NCBI RefSeq assembly: GCF_000382125.1
Contig: NZ_KB907549.1
Location: 62,001 to 126,000 of the forward strand
DNA length: 64,000 nucleotides
DNA from: Eudoraea adriatica DSM 19308
GTDB lineage: Bacteria; Bacteroidota; Bacteroidia; Flavobacteriales; Flavobacteriaceae
Reading direction: 5' to 3'
The stretch's first letter is position 1. The number at the start of each line of letters is the position of its first letter. Below, one piece after another: positions 8,580 through 18,210 of the stretch. Made by a program: the position numbers and the translations under genes. Below the pieces are notes generated by a model. That model had not been told where the DNA came from, did no database searches, and saw only the letters and a program-made list of their open reading frames with translations.

Positions 8580-11500
8580 ATGTGGCACTTTTACTCAAAT
8601 ATTTTTTTACTTGTTAACAAGGCGCGTCATGGGAAGGCAGGATTGCTTAAATATGCGGGTTTATTTTTGTTAGTAAGTTTTTTAACATCCCCAATTACCG
8701 CACAAAAAGGTAATAACAATAGAGATGTTACGCTTACTGCCTGCATGGAAGATATTGGCAATGGGCTATACCGGGCCTATTTTGGGTACACCAACCCTAC
8801 CAACAAACCTATTACTTTAGACAGCCCTGAAGACAGTTATATTTTTTTAAGTGATAGGATAGATGAGTCTGAATATGAGGGGATTCAAAAATTTCCGGGC
8901 ATCAACGTTTTTGAGCCCGGCACCCATGAAAAGGTAATTCCGGTAGTCTTTGCAAAGGGCGGACATGCCAAATGGACGGTGGTTTTTGACCAATCCAACG
9001 AGGTTAAAATCAGGGTAGATTCCAACTCCCAGCTTTGTGAAGCAGATAGCTTTATTGTTCCGGTCATAGGTCCGGGAAATGGAAAATCAATAGGATTTAT
9101 TACTCCTGAACTTATCTCATTGGGTGCAGGGACTGCCGGTAATAATCCGTCAGATGTAATTTATCAGATAGATTCCAATGAAAAAGTACTTATACAAATA
9201 ATTCCATTTAACGGGCAAACTCAGGCCGTAATTGATGTGCTGGAGGACGTTTTTAGCCTTACTTATGATGGTAATAATTTGCAGAATTCCGATTTCATCG
9301 TTGATCCAGAGGTTATTAAATTGGAGGGGCTGAAGGCAATTGATGTCTTTTTCCCAATCAACAGACTACTCCCGAAACCGCCTTCGGAGCCTCAAGTTCC
9401 TGTCCTTGCAGATTATTTTGATATCATTAAAACGGCGCAGGCATTGTACACCCCTTTTACTTCAGGTGTTGCAGAGGAAACAGGTGATGCTGTCACACAG
9501 GGAGATGCCGCCCAAACCTCGGATATTGTCCGCGAATCGTTCCGTATTGTAACGGCTGATGGCAGTCGGCCTGTAGACGGCAGTGGCATAAAGATTGGGG
9601 TGATTTCCAATAGTTTTGATGCCAATCTCCCTGAACCAGGGCAACCAACCAATGAAGCCATAGACGTAGGGAACAGGGATCTTCCGGGGACCAAGGGAAT
9701 AGGCAACCCTATCTATGATACACCTGTCCAGGTACTTAAAGATTATCCGTACACCTTTTCCCAAATATCCGATGAAGGAAGGGCCATGCTTCAAATTGCT
9801 CATGATATTGCACCGGGTGCGAGCCTGGCATTCAGTACCGGAGTTTTATCTCCCAGGGATTTTGAACTGGCTGTGCAAAATTTAAATAGTGCTGAAGCCG
9901 ATATTATTACCGATGATATTACATTTCCGGGAGAACCCATGTTTGGTCTGAGCAACATTGGACGTGCTATCCGGGAATTTACCAATTCTGGTGAAAACTT
10001 TTATTTCACTTCTATCGGGAATTTTTCTAACAATGCCTACCAGGCTGTATTTCAGGCTTCCGGCAGCGCTGATATCCCCGATTTTGTTCCAGACCCCGAA
10101 GCCGTGGCACACGTGTTTGGAACCAATCCGGATGGTTCCGATGATATTTACCAAAGATTCAGGGTAAAAGCAGGTGAGACCTATATGATTGTCACACAGT
10201 GGGCCGAATCCTTTGCATCACAAGACAACAGTCTAGGGGCAACCAACGACCTGGATTTTTGGGTGGTAGACGATCAGGAAAGACTGCTCGTAGGAAATAA
10301 TTATTATAACAACACCAAGGATCCCATTGAATATAGCACTTTTAAAGCAACTGCAGATGGCGAAGCTAATTTTCTGATTACCAGTGCCAATGGAAATCCG
10401 GGTAGCCTGGCGTTCAGGTACATCATCTTTGTTGCAAACAGTTTGGAGGTATTGGAGTATTTTAACGGCGCACCAACTATCAGCGGGCATGCCCTCACTC
10501 CGGAAGCATTTGCTATTGGTGCGGTAGATTTTCGCAAAGCGGCTAATCCTGTACCCCAGCCATTTTCTTCCTATGCAGGTACACTTTCAGATGGCTCCAC
10601 GCCGCAGGCTACATTGGCTTCCTATGACGGTGTAAATACCAATGTTCTTACAATAGGCCAGAACGAAGTGGCAGGCGTACCTGTAGATGGGGATGAATTT
10701 AAAAACTTTTTTGGTACTTCAGCTTCGGTTGTTCATGCAGCGGCGGCATTCGCATTAATGAAATCAGCATTGCCTTCATGGTATGGGGAACAATTTGTTG
10801 ACATACTACAACTTTTTAAAGATACAGCAGTCCCGGCTGGTAATCCCGACCAGCTTGGAGCCGGTGTAGTCAATGCGGTTGGAGCATTTAAACAAATTGC
10901 AACACAGACCGCCCTGATAACGGATTTTATAACAGAAGAAGGCAAGGTGGTGAGTGCAGAAGATTTTGAACTAACCATTAATGGCCTCTATTTTCCTGAA
11001 GATCCTAAGCTATTCTATGGTGATGAAGAACTGGAAATTACCTCATCCAGTGAGACCGAGATAATAGCTCTGGTAGGTCCTTTTACTGGTAACGAGCCTG
11101 TTACGGTGTTTACAAATTCAACAGTGCCCGAAGGAACAGACGGAGGTAAATCCAATCCGATTTTATTATTGGATGATGGTAAATTAGCCATTAATATTAT
11201 TGCAGATGACGTTTCCATAGAATATGGGCAGGACTATGAGCAATTATTCGATTTTACGGTAGAAGGGCTTCCCGAAGGTGTTACTTTTGAAAGCCTTGGG
11301 CTCCCCGAAGTAATTTTTACAACCCCTGCTGTACCGCCTTATCCCAAGGTATTTAATTATGTTATTTTTCCCTCTTTTGACCTTGACAACGCCACACAGG
11401 AACAAGTGGATGCTTTAGAAGGGTTCGTAGTTAATTTTAAAAGTGGGTCTTTTACGGTGACCAAAAGGGCCCTTACCATAATTCCGGAACCTGTGGTTAC

Positions 11501-13043
11501 TACCTATGGGGAGGCAATTAACCTTGAGCTGAATTACAACTATGCTAATCCAGGAAATATATCAAATAATACAGAATTCCTGGCCAACATTTCACAGGCA
11601 CACAATGCAACATTTTTTGAAGATAATACCCTGGCTTTGATTAACAGGTTTAAAGCCGTCGTGAACACAGCAGAGTTTTTAGATTTGTTGGATGGCGGCA
11701 GTTGGATGGCAACAGAGAATACCCTTCTTAACAGGTTTAAAGCTGTGGTTAATGGAATGGACCTTATTGATCTGGATGCACAGGATCTTGATAATTATAT
11801 AGAAAGTAGAGATAATTCTATAGAAAATAGATTTAAGGCTGTCGTAAACAGATTCAAGGCAGTCGTTAACGGAGAAGATCTGTTAACAGGTAAGGTGTTT
11901 TTTGAAAACAGGTTTAAAGCCGTAGTCAATGATGGTGACCTGGGAGGCACTGAGGATGGAAATGATTATTCCCCTGTATTTGCGGTGCTCCACGCAGACG
12001 ATGATTCCGAAACTGGCGGCAATGTCTCTAATTTCTATTCCGTAAACCTTATTACAGGACTCGATGTAACCCCAATACCGGAAGTGCATTATTCCTATCC
12101 CGGTGCTTTATTTGCGCCTATCGGTGCGAATTTTAATATTACTTACGATTCCAGCACCATTACGGTAAATCCGGCTACATTAGTAGTTGAAACCGGAGAC
12201 CTGATAATTGATCAGGGAACCATCATAGACACTTCCCTCATAAGCACTACTATTGAAGGCTACGAATATGATGAAACTCAGGTGGATGTATTCCCTGATG
12301 GCATCCCATATATCTTTGAAGATGCCAATGGGCTTGCCTATACTCCCGGTGCAACCGGAATCTATTTTATTAAAATAGCGGAACCCCGAAATTATGAGAT
12401 TGAATATAGTAATATTGGAACGCTATATATAAATCCTACCGGTAATAACCTTCGAAAAATAAGGACTTACCTGGATTGTGTGGAGGAAAATTTCAGTGAT
12501 CCTGATGGTTTGTTTTATATTGCACATTACCGTTATGAGAACCCTAATGAAGAGACTATTTATATAGCCGAAGGACCGGAGAATCAGTTAACCGGGCCGG
12601 CAGCGGCTACCAGCATGGGGGAATTACCCTTTATCTTTTTACCGGGCCAGGGCACTTTCTCAATTCGTTTTAATGGGAATACACTGAAGTGGGAACTTAC
12701 AAGCAGGGACAGCACACATAAAAGTTCAACAACGTCCAATGCCAATGCCAATGACAACAGGTGCGATTCGGGAATTTCAGGTACGGATGCGTCCTTTATT
12801 TTGCATCCGAATCCTGTGAATGGCCTTAGGAATGACATATTGTTCATTGATCAGAATATTTCGGAGGTTGTTACCCTTGATATATTTGATTTCTATGGGA
12901 TTTTATATCTTAACACTTCCTTGGATGGCAGAAATAGCCCGGTTACACATGAAATTAATATGGCTGACTACCCTGAGGGCATGTATTTTATAAGGATCAC
13001 CTCCAAAGACGATGTTAATGTCTATACGGTGGTAAAAGACTGA
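8580..13043 (+). CDS. Giant T9SS surface protein: S8/S53-like protease domain, MBG domains and NRFKAVVN repeats
   Basis: A 1487-residue exported protein. Residues 1-42 form a long signal region ending in PITAQ. Residues ~330-770 resemble the S53-like branch of subtilases: GVISNSFD (~340-347), DEGRAMLQIAHDIAPGA with Glu399 in the place usually held by His, and GTSAS with nucleophile Ser714. The Asp expected in an SDSF motif is Asn344, so activity is uncertain. Residues ~870-1240 contain MBG-type Ig-like domains (for example KRALTIIPEPVVTTYGEA). One of these is interrupted by five copies of NRFKAVVN. The C-terminus (LHPNPVNG... to the end) is a T9SS sorting domain. The ATG at 8580 gives a complete signal peptide. 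A TPR-cyclase gene follows 14 nt later and is probably co-transcribed. Confidence 0.85.
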   Translation: MWHFYSNIFLLVNKARHGKAGLLKYAGLFLLVSFLTSPITAQKGNNNRDVTLTACMEDIGNGLYRAYFGYTNPTNKPITLDSPEDSYIFLSDRIDESEYEGIQKFPGINVFEPGTHEKVIPVVFAKGGHAKWTVVFDQSNEVKIRVDSNSQLCEADSFIVPVIGPGNGKSIGFITPELISLGAGTAGNNPSDVIYQIDSNEKVLIQIIPFNGQTQAVIDVLEDVFSLTYDGNNLQNSDFIVDPEVIKLEGLKAIDVFFPINRLLPKPPSEPQVPVLADYFDIIKTAQALYTPFTSGVAEETGDAVTQGDAAQTSDIVRESFRIVTADGSRPVDGSGIKIGVISNSFDANLPEPGQPTNEAIDVGNRDLPGTKGIGNPIYDTPVQVLKDYPYTFSQISDEGRAMLQIAHDIAPGASLAFSTGVLSPRDFELAVQNLNSAEADIITDDITFPGEPMFGLSNIGRAIREFTNSGENFYFTSIGNFSNNAYQAVFQASGSADIPDFVPDPEAVAHVFGTNPDGSDDIYQRFRVKAGETYMIVTQWAESFASQDNSLGATNDLDFWVVDDQERLLVGNNYYNNTKDPIEYSTFKATADGEANFLITSANGNPGSLAFRYIIFVANSLEVLEYFNGAPTISGHALTPEAFAIGAVDFRKAANPVPQPFSSYAGTLSDGSTPQATLASYDGVNTNVLTIGQNEVAGVPVDGDEFKNFFGTSASVVHAAAAFALMKSALPSWYGEQFVDILQLFKDTAVPAGNPDQLGAGVVNAVGAFKQIATQTALITDFITEEGKVVSAEDFELTINGLYFPEDPKLFYGDEELEITSSSETEIIALVGPFTGNEPVTVFTNSTVPEGTDGGKSNPILLLDDGKLAINIIADDVSIEYGQDYEQLFDFTVEGLPEGVTFESLGLPEVIFTTPAVPPYPKVFNYVIFPSFDLDNATQEQVDALEGFVVNFKSGSFTVTKRALTIIPEPVVTTYGEAINLELNYNYANPGNISNNTEFLANISQAHNATFFEDNTLALINRFKAVVNTAEFLDLLDGGSWMATENTLLNRFKAVVNGMDLIDLDAQDLDNYIESRDNSIENRFKAVVNRFKAVVNGEDLLTGKVFFENRFKAVVNDGDLGGTEDGNDYSPVFAVLHADDDSETGGNVSNFYSVNLITGLDVTPIPEVHYSYPGALFAPIGANFNITYDSSTITVNPATLVVETGDLIIDQGTIIDTSLISTTIEGYEYDETQVDVFPDGIPYIFEDANGLAYTPGATGIYFIKIAEPRNYEIEYSNIGTLYINPTGNNLRKIRTYLDCVEENFSDPDGLFYIAHYRYENPNEETIYIAEGPENQLTGPAAATSMGELPFIFLPGQGTFSIRFNGNTLKWELTSRDSTHKSSTTSNANANDNRCDSGISGTDASFILHPNPVNGLRNDILFIDQNISEVVTLDIFDFYGILYLNTSLDGRNSPVTHEINMADYPEGMYFIRITSKDDVNVYTVVKD
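11643..11930 (+). repeat. Five in-frame copies encoding NRFKAVVN
   Basis: Copies start at 11643, 11730, 11826, 11847 and 11907 (residues 1022, 1051, 1083, 1090 and 1110). Copies three and four share one Asn. All five translate identically, although synonymous changes occur at every one of the eight codon positions. Spacing is irregular (29, 32, 7 and 20 residues). The block sits between the two halves of what reads as one MBG domain. Confidence 0.95.
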
Positions 13044-13057
13044 TTACAGGAACCGAT

Positions 13058-15055
13058 ATGAATATAGTGGGAAATAAAACAATCTTTGCAGCCCTGATCT
13101 GTTGCGCATTATTTTCGGCTAGGTCAATAATGTCCCAGGAATCTCAAATGGACAGTTTAAAGACTGTGGTTCAGTCAGGGAAGCAGGATACTTTGCAGGT
13201 TAATACCCTGAACGCTCTGAGCGTGGCCATACTTCAGAACGAGGATATTTCTGAATCCCTGGTCATTTCCAAAAAAGCCGCAGAACTTGCCGATGAACTT
13301 GGATATTTACGGGGAAAGGCATATGCAGAGAAGAATATTGGGATGGCTTATTACTATCAGGGGGACTTTATGGAAGTGCTGGACCACTGGACAAAATCTC
13401 TTGAAATTTTTGAATTCATTGAGGACAGCCAGGGTATAGCCAACCTATCTAACAATTTGGGGGCGGTGTATTACAGCCAGGGAAGTAATACGAAAGCCAT
13501 CGATTATTACCTGCGATCTTTAAGTATCGCCGAAAAAATACAGGACACTTTGCGTATTGCCTCTGCTTTATTAAATATTGGTGGGGTGTATGGTGATAAC
13601 CCCAATGATTACGATTTGGCCCTGGAATATTTTAACCGAATCCCAAAGTATTTGCCGGCAATAGATAAACCCCAAATAACTACTTCCTATTTAATGGGTG
13701 AAGGCGAGATCTATCTGCTACAGGGTAATTACAGGGAAGCATTGAAATACTATCAGGATGCCCTGCCGTTGACCCTTAATACCGCTGATAATACGGATAA
13801 CCTTACCAAATTAGGGATCGTAGAATTTAAAATGGGTGAAAAACAGAAGGCAATATCCTATCTGGACCAGGCCTATCAAAATGCAAAAGAGAATAACCAA
13901 CAATTGCAAATGGTTCAGACTCTGATTGAACTTGGAAAGGTCTATCAAAACGATGATTTTGCAAAAGCACTGAGTGCATTCCGGGAAGCGGAATCTTTGG
14001 CCAATGAAATGGGCATCAAATTTGAATTGAAGGATATTTATGAAGGTTTATCCATGGCATATGCCAATCAGGGAGATTATACCAATGCCTTCAAATACCA
14101 AACACAGTTGATTGCTGCCAAGGACTCCTTGTTTAATGTAGAAACTGATGATAAGATCCGCGGCCTCCAATTTGATTTTGATTTGGAAAAGAAAGAGGAT
14201 GAAATTGGATTACTTGAGAAAGAGGCAGAGATTACCCAGTTGCTCGCAAAAAGGCAAAAATATGTAATCTATGGCACTATTTTAGGGCTGCTTTTCGTCT
14301 TTATCCTTGCTGTAGGATCTTACAAAAGATACCGTTACGTTAAGAAAACCAATAAGATCATCGAAGAGGAGAAAAACCGATCCGAAAACCTGCTGCTCAA
14401 TATCCTTCCGGATGAAACCGCCCTGGAATTGAAGCAGAATGGAAAGGTAAAGGCCAAAAAATTTGAATCGGTGACCGTAATGTTTACAGATTTTAAAGGA
14501 TTTACCAGTTATTCACAGAACCTTTCCCCGGAATTGCTCGTTAAAACTGTAGATTATTATTTTTCGAAGTTCGATGCCATTATGGAAAAATACGACCTTG
14601 AAAAAATAAAAACCATTGGCGATGCCTATATGTGCGCAGGGGGTTTACCCTTTCCTACCAAAGACCATCCCTATAAAATGGTACAGGCCGCATTTGAAAT
14701 TGCCCAGGTGATGGAAGAAACCAGGCGCAACACGCCTAAGGATATCGTTCCTTTTGATGTCCGTATTGGCATCAATACTGGTGTCATTATTGCCGGAGTG
14801 GTGGGAACCAGAAAATTTGCCTATGACATCTGGGGAGATACAGTTAATGTGGCAGCACGCATGGAATCCTTATCGGAACCGGGAAGGGTAAATGTCTCTC
14901 AAAGTACGTACCTGCTTATCAGGGACCGGTATAATTGTGAACACCGGGGGCAAATACATGTCAAGAACAAGGGCATGATGGATATGTATTTTGTGAATGG
15001 TCTCAAAAAAGAGAAAATGCCAAATATTGAAAAAGAGAGTACAATTAATATCTAA
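13058..15055 (+). CDS. TPR-repeat membrane adenylate cyclase (class III)
   Basis: A 665-residue protein. It begins with a signal-like segment to about residue 25, followed by six or seven tetratricopeptide repeats (~30-370), a short coiled coil (DLEKKEDEIGLLEKEAEITQ) and a transmembrane helix (~405-425, VIYGTILGLLFVFILAVGSY). The C-terminal catalytic domain is of class III. The two metal-binding Asp are in FTDFKGFT and KTIGDAYM. The adenine-specifying Lys is in EKIKTIGD and its partner Asp in YDIWGDTVN; the transition-state Arg is in VAARMES. All are present, so cAMP synthesis is expected, with the TPRs facing the periplasm. The ATG lies 14 nt after the surface-protein stop codon. This coupling suggests the cyclase reports on, or is regulated with, that protein. 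Confidence 0.9.
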   Translation: MNIVGNKTIFAALICCALFSARSIMSQESQMDSLKTVVQSGKQDTLQVNTLNALSVAILQNEDISESLVISKKAAELADELGYLRGKAYAEKNIGMAYYYQGDFMEVLDHWTKSLEIFEFIEDSQGIANLSNNLGAVYYSQGSNTKAIDYYLRSLSIAEKIQDTLRIASALLNIGGVYGDNPNDYDLALEYFNRIPKYLPAIDKPQITTSYLMGEGEIYLLQGNYREALKYYQDALPLTLNTADNTDNLTKLGIVEFKMGEKQKAISYLDQAYQNAKENNQQLQMVQTLIELGKVYQNDDFAKALSAFREAESLANEMGIKFELKDIYEGLSMAYANQGDYTNAFKYQTQLIAAKDSLFNVETDDKIRGLQFDFDLEKKEDEIGLLEKEAEITQLLAKRQKYVIYGTILGLLFVFILAVGSYKRYRYVKKTNKIIEEEKNRSENLLLNILPDETALELKQNGKVKAKKFESVTVMFTDFKGFTSYSQNLSPELLVKTVDYYFSKFDAIMEKYDLEKIKTIGDAYMCAGGLPFPTKDHPYKMVQAAFEIAQVMEETRRNTPKDIVPFDVRIGINTGVIIAGVVGTRKFAYDIWGDTVNVAARMESLSEPGRVNVSQSTYLLIRDRYNCEHRGQIHVKNKGMMDMYFVNGLKKEKMPNIEKESTINI

Positions 15056-15230
15056 TGTTACATATTTAAGAAGAAAGACTTCTTTATTGATTAAACTTTA
15101 GGCCGTATAAGGAATAGTAACACTTCTTAAAGCAAAAGACTAACTATATGGTTAAACCAAATATGGAAGATTGTTTAGGGTTTTGATGAAGTCCATTAGA
15201 CTCGTAACAGAATAATCTTTTAAAATTTAG

Positions 15231-16241
15231 TCAATCGTACATCTCAGAAATTTCAGCGCCACTCAACGCTTGATTGTAAATAGAGAACTCATCAATATCA
15301 CCTTGATAAAAATTACCGCAAAGGGTAGTTCCCCCAATATAAAGATCGAGTGACGTCGTAAAATCGGCATCTAAGGCTATTGCAATTGAATTCTCTACGA
15401 GACCATCGAGGTAAAGAGTCATTGTATTATTTTCCCGAACCAATACGGCAAAGTGCCATGCACCATCATTCACAGCATCCAAAGAATTCAAGGTATATGT
15501 AGTTGATAAATCGGCAACCACAGATAGGGTACCGTCACCGGATTGAAGAAATCCAATTGAAGGTCCAACTTCAGTATCACCGCAATTGGTATTGCTTTTA
15601 TTCCAAATGAACATTTCATCGGGACTGCTACTTTTAAACCAGGTTGAAATCGAAAAATTGGTGGTTCCAAGGGCGTTTTCTGGCGCTGAGGTTATCTGTA
15701 TGTTTTGATTTATACCATCAAAAGAATAGGCGCTGTTCTCATTTCCAAATCTATCCATTGTTAAATTTGCTCCATTAACTGTTCCGTTATTTCCATTTCC
15801 GGATTCATCATTGGCATTTCCGTTAAATGGATAATATGCTATCGGAAGAATTGATAATTCACAGTCCTCATCAACAAGGCCATCGCAATCGTCATCTATT
15901 TGATTGCCACAAATCTCCTCTTGCCCAGAATTAATTTGGTCATCGGAATCATTGCAATCTACTTCACCACAGACACTGGCAATATCAAAATAGCCATCTC
16001 CATCCATATCTACCGCATCTCCATGTCGCTGATGCGCTCCAAGAGCATTATTACTTATATTAATTATATGCCCATTATGACAAACATCTGTTTTTGACTT
16101 TGTGGAAGTAGAAACATCCCCGGTATTAGGAACTGGGTTAAGATCACCTTCATTTAACCTATCCAACTGACATGAATATTGTATGGCAAAGAAGCAAAAT
16201 AGAAATAAATTTAAAATATAGCTATTTAGGAATTTAGTCAT
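15231..16241 (-). CDS. Lipoprotein with MopE-type metal-binding motif and LamG domain
   Basis: A 336-residue lipoprotein. The N-terminal signal ends in the lipobox-like YSC (Cys24). Residues ~75-130 carry Asp-rich repeats (DMDGDGYFD, DCNDSDD, DDDCDGLVDEDC) typical of the MopE-related putative metal-binding motif. Residues ~135-335 form a LamG/concanavalin-A-like jelly roll (AYYPFNGNANDESGNGNNG, WHFAVLVRENNTMTLYLDG, IDEFSIYNQALSGAEI). This is the usual LamGL signature of proteins that bind surface carbohydrate. It stands convergent to the TPR-cyclase. The -7 element TATATTTG lies at 16262-16269, 20 nt upstream of the ATG. The ligand is unknown. Confidence 0.85.
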   Translation of the reverse strand: MTKFLNSYILNLFLFCFFAIQYSCQLDRLNEGDLNPVPNTGDVSTSTKSKTDVCHNGHIINISNNALGAHQRHGDAVDMDGDGYFDIASVCGEVDCNDSDDQINSGQEEICGNQIDDDCDGLVDEDCELSILPIAYYPFNGNANDESGNGNNGTVNGANLTMDRFGNENSAYSFDGINQNIQITSAPENALGTTNFSISTWFKSSSPDEMFIWNKSNTNCGDTEVGPSIGFLQSGDGTLSVVADLSTTYTLNSLDAVNDGAWHFAVLVRENNTMTLYLDGLVENSIAIALDADFTTSLDLYIGGTTLCGNFYQGDIDEFSIYNQALSGAEISEMYD

Positions 16242-16261
16242 AATAGCAAATAATTTTTTTA

Positions 16262-16269
16262 CAAATATA
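16262..16269 (-). promoter_or_regulatory. -7 promoter element of the LamG lipoprotein gene
   Basis: On the minus strand this is TATATTTG, an exact TAnnTTTG match, 20 nt upstream of the ATG. The -33 box is not clear. Confidence 0.5.
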
Positions 16270-16365
16270 TATTTTAAAAGCTTGTTAGCATTCTCGACTA
16301 TACGAATAGCCCTGTTGCATAAACTTTTAATGACGCAAATTCGCCTCCCACCATGTTCGCAATGA

Positions 16366-16647
16366 TCAATGATCTGAACATTCTATTAGCACTTGCGGCA
16401 TGGCTGGTAATTCCGGTTCTTCTTCATCAAAGTTTCCGGGGTCTGAATTATTGAATTCCAATCCAAGCGTAAAACTTTTACTGATTTCCACAAAAGCCGT
16501 TGTGTTCACAATTGGTATAGTGGCTTTATTCTGAGATTCGGAACCTAGCTGCTGATGAAGCCCAGGCATGATGCGTAGCCTGCCTATATAATTAACCCTG
16601 TGAAAAGGAATATAAAGCAGGCCAAGGTCGCATTTGGCTTTGATTCC
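16366..16647 (-). pseudogene. Remnant of a beta-barrel-like gene (3' part)
   Basis: An open frame of about 94 codons runs from the end of the monooxygenase gene to a stop at 16366. It reads as protein-like sequence (CDLGLLYIPFHRVNYIGRLR, then IMPGLHQQLGSE and SFTLGLEFNNSD). The alternation of polar and hydrophobic residues and the MPGLH/LGLEF turns resemble the last strands of an outer-membrane barrel or transporter. There is no signal peptide and no good start except an internal ATG at 16569, so I read it as the truncated end of a former gene. It could instead be a chance frame. Confidence 0.35.
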
Positions 16648-16676
16648 TATTTTCCCAATCCTAAACCGGCGCCGGG

Positions 16677-18209
16677 CTAATTTTGAAGAAAATCAGGCAC
16701 CAGGCTTTTTAACCCAAATTGCACCCTGCCACGCAATCCTGCTTTTACAATATGGTTATACGTACTTATAGGAAGTTTCTTTATTATTTCATGTGAAAGT
16801 TTAACTTTCCTGCCCGGACCGCGCAGTCTGAATTGCGTAGCCTGTGTAGGCCCATACATGAGATGCAACCAAAGTTTCGGGCGCAGGAAAAAGTATTTTC
16901 GAAGAGGCGGGTTGCAGCCAATAATTTTCGCCATGCCATTCATATATCCATGGTAATCCACCAAACTGCGTATTCGATCTGCATTTTCTTCAAATTGTTC
17001 ACGGTATATGCTAAAATCTTTTTGTGCTACTTCATCCATTTCATGCGGATCCGGTAATTTCATATCCCCATTAAAAATTAGCGCACAATAACGTGATTGC
17101 ATTTCCATGATTGGGAACTGACTTCCAAAACCGGGTCTCGCCCACCCTATCCAAGCTATGCGATCGCCATATTCGGGATGAAACATATGCTTATACATCT
17201 TCCTGGGATCGCAGGTCTTGAGTCCTTCTGGCATAAAGTCTACTCTATTCTGGTAACCGGTACAAAAAACAATAGTATCAATATCCTCAATACAAGTGCC
17301 TTCTGCATCGGTTAACTTAGCACCCCCCTTTTCCACTTTGGTAATAGCCCCCACTACCTTACATCCATGATGTGCAATTGCCTTGGGTAAGGCAAGGGTT
17401 TTGGTCCCAAATATGCCCCAGATGCCACGCTGAGCTGTAATTTTTTCATTGAGGTCTGCCAGGGCATCAAAAACGGGGTCTTGCCTTGCTCGCTCGAGTT
17501 TTAGGACAAATGGACTTAACTGTTTGCCATATTCACGGGGCAAATCCCATATTCCGCGATGTGTGGAAACATCAGCTGCATGTCCTCCGCGTCGGCGCGG
17601 AACCACCCATCCGGTAGATTCACGGAGACTTACCCAACATTCTTTGGCTACCTTGGAAATTTCATAGGCCACATCAGATCCTGATTCACCGCCGCCTACA
17701 ACAAGCACTCGCTTACCCTCAAAATCGTTTGCATTTTTATAGTCCCTGGAATGTGAATAGGAAACCTTGGTTAGTTCTTTTTGCCAGTCAGGGTATTTGG
17801 GTACATTATTATTTCCTATCGCCAAAATAAGGCGTTTGGTTTCTATTAATTCATCAGATGCCAGTCTAATCTGCCAATGATCTTCTTCAATTGAAACAAC
17901 TTCAGCCACCTTGCTGCCATAACGTATGTGTTCTTTCACCCCAAAATGGCCGGCATAGGAATTCCAATAGGAGACGGCTTCATCCTTACTCCAAAAATGA
18001 TGGTCATTGCCTTCGCCTACCCAGAAATCCGAAAACATGCTAAAAGTTACGGAAGAGGTGAGGATAAGGTTGTCATACCCCTTTGAAAAAACGCCCCCAA
18101 GAGTATCTGACTGCTCCAAACACAAAACGTTCTTTATCCCTTTTTCGAGAAGTTCTTTTACGGCAACTATTCCTCCCGGACCTGCTCCTATTACTACACA
18201 GTTATACAT
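16677..18209 (-). CDS. Flavin-containing monooxygenase-like oxidoreductase
   Basis: A 510-residue FAD/NAD(P)H enzyme. The FAD-binding Rossmann motif GAGPGG is at residues 8-13. A second dinucleotide motif, GGGESG, at 172-177 should bind NAD(P)H. A degenerate FMO fingerprint (SYSHSRDY) is near 150-157, and a FCTGY-type motif lies near 310. These match the class B flavin monooxygenases that oxygenate N or S atoms or ketones. The substrate is unknown. The start ATG lies one base after the stop codon of the upstream 172-residue gene (TAA-A-ATG), so the two are translationally coupled and probably act together. Confidence 0.88.
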   Translation of the reverse strand: MYNCVVIGAGPGGIVAVKELLEKGIKNVLCLEQSDTLGGVFSKGYDNLILTSSVTFSMFSDFWVGEGNDHHFWSKDEAVSYWNSYAGHFGVKEHIRYGSKVAEVVSIEEDHWQIRLASDELIETKRLILAIGNNNVPKYPDWQKELTKVSYSHSRDYKNANDFEGKRVLVVGGGESGSDVAYEISKVAKECWVSLRESTGWVVPRRRGGHAADVSTHRGIWDLPREYGKQLSPFVLKLERARQDPVFDALADLNEKITAQRGIWGIFGTKTLALPKAIAHHGCKVVGAITKVEKGGAKLTDAEGTCIEDIDTIVFCTGYQNRVDFMPEGLKTCDPRKMYKHMFHPEYGDRIAWIGWARPGFGSQFPIMEMQSRYCALIFNGDMKLPDPHEMDEVAQKDFSIYREQFEENADRIRSLVDYHGYMNGMAKIIGCNPPLRKYFFLRPKLWLHLMYGPTQATQFRLRGPGRKVKLSHEIIKKLPISTYNHIVKAGLRGRVQFGLKSLVPDFLQN

Positions 18210-18210
18210 T

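Noticed and set aside
11643-11930. NRFKAVVN region considered as a CRISPR-like or tandem DNA repeat
   Set aside because: DNA copies differ at many synonymous sites and spacing is irregular; the conservation is at the protein level only.
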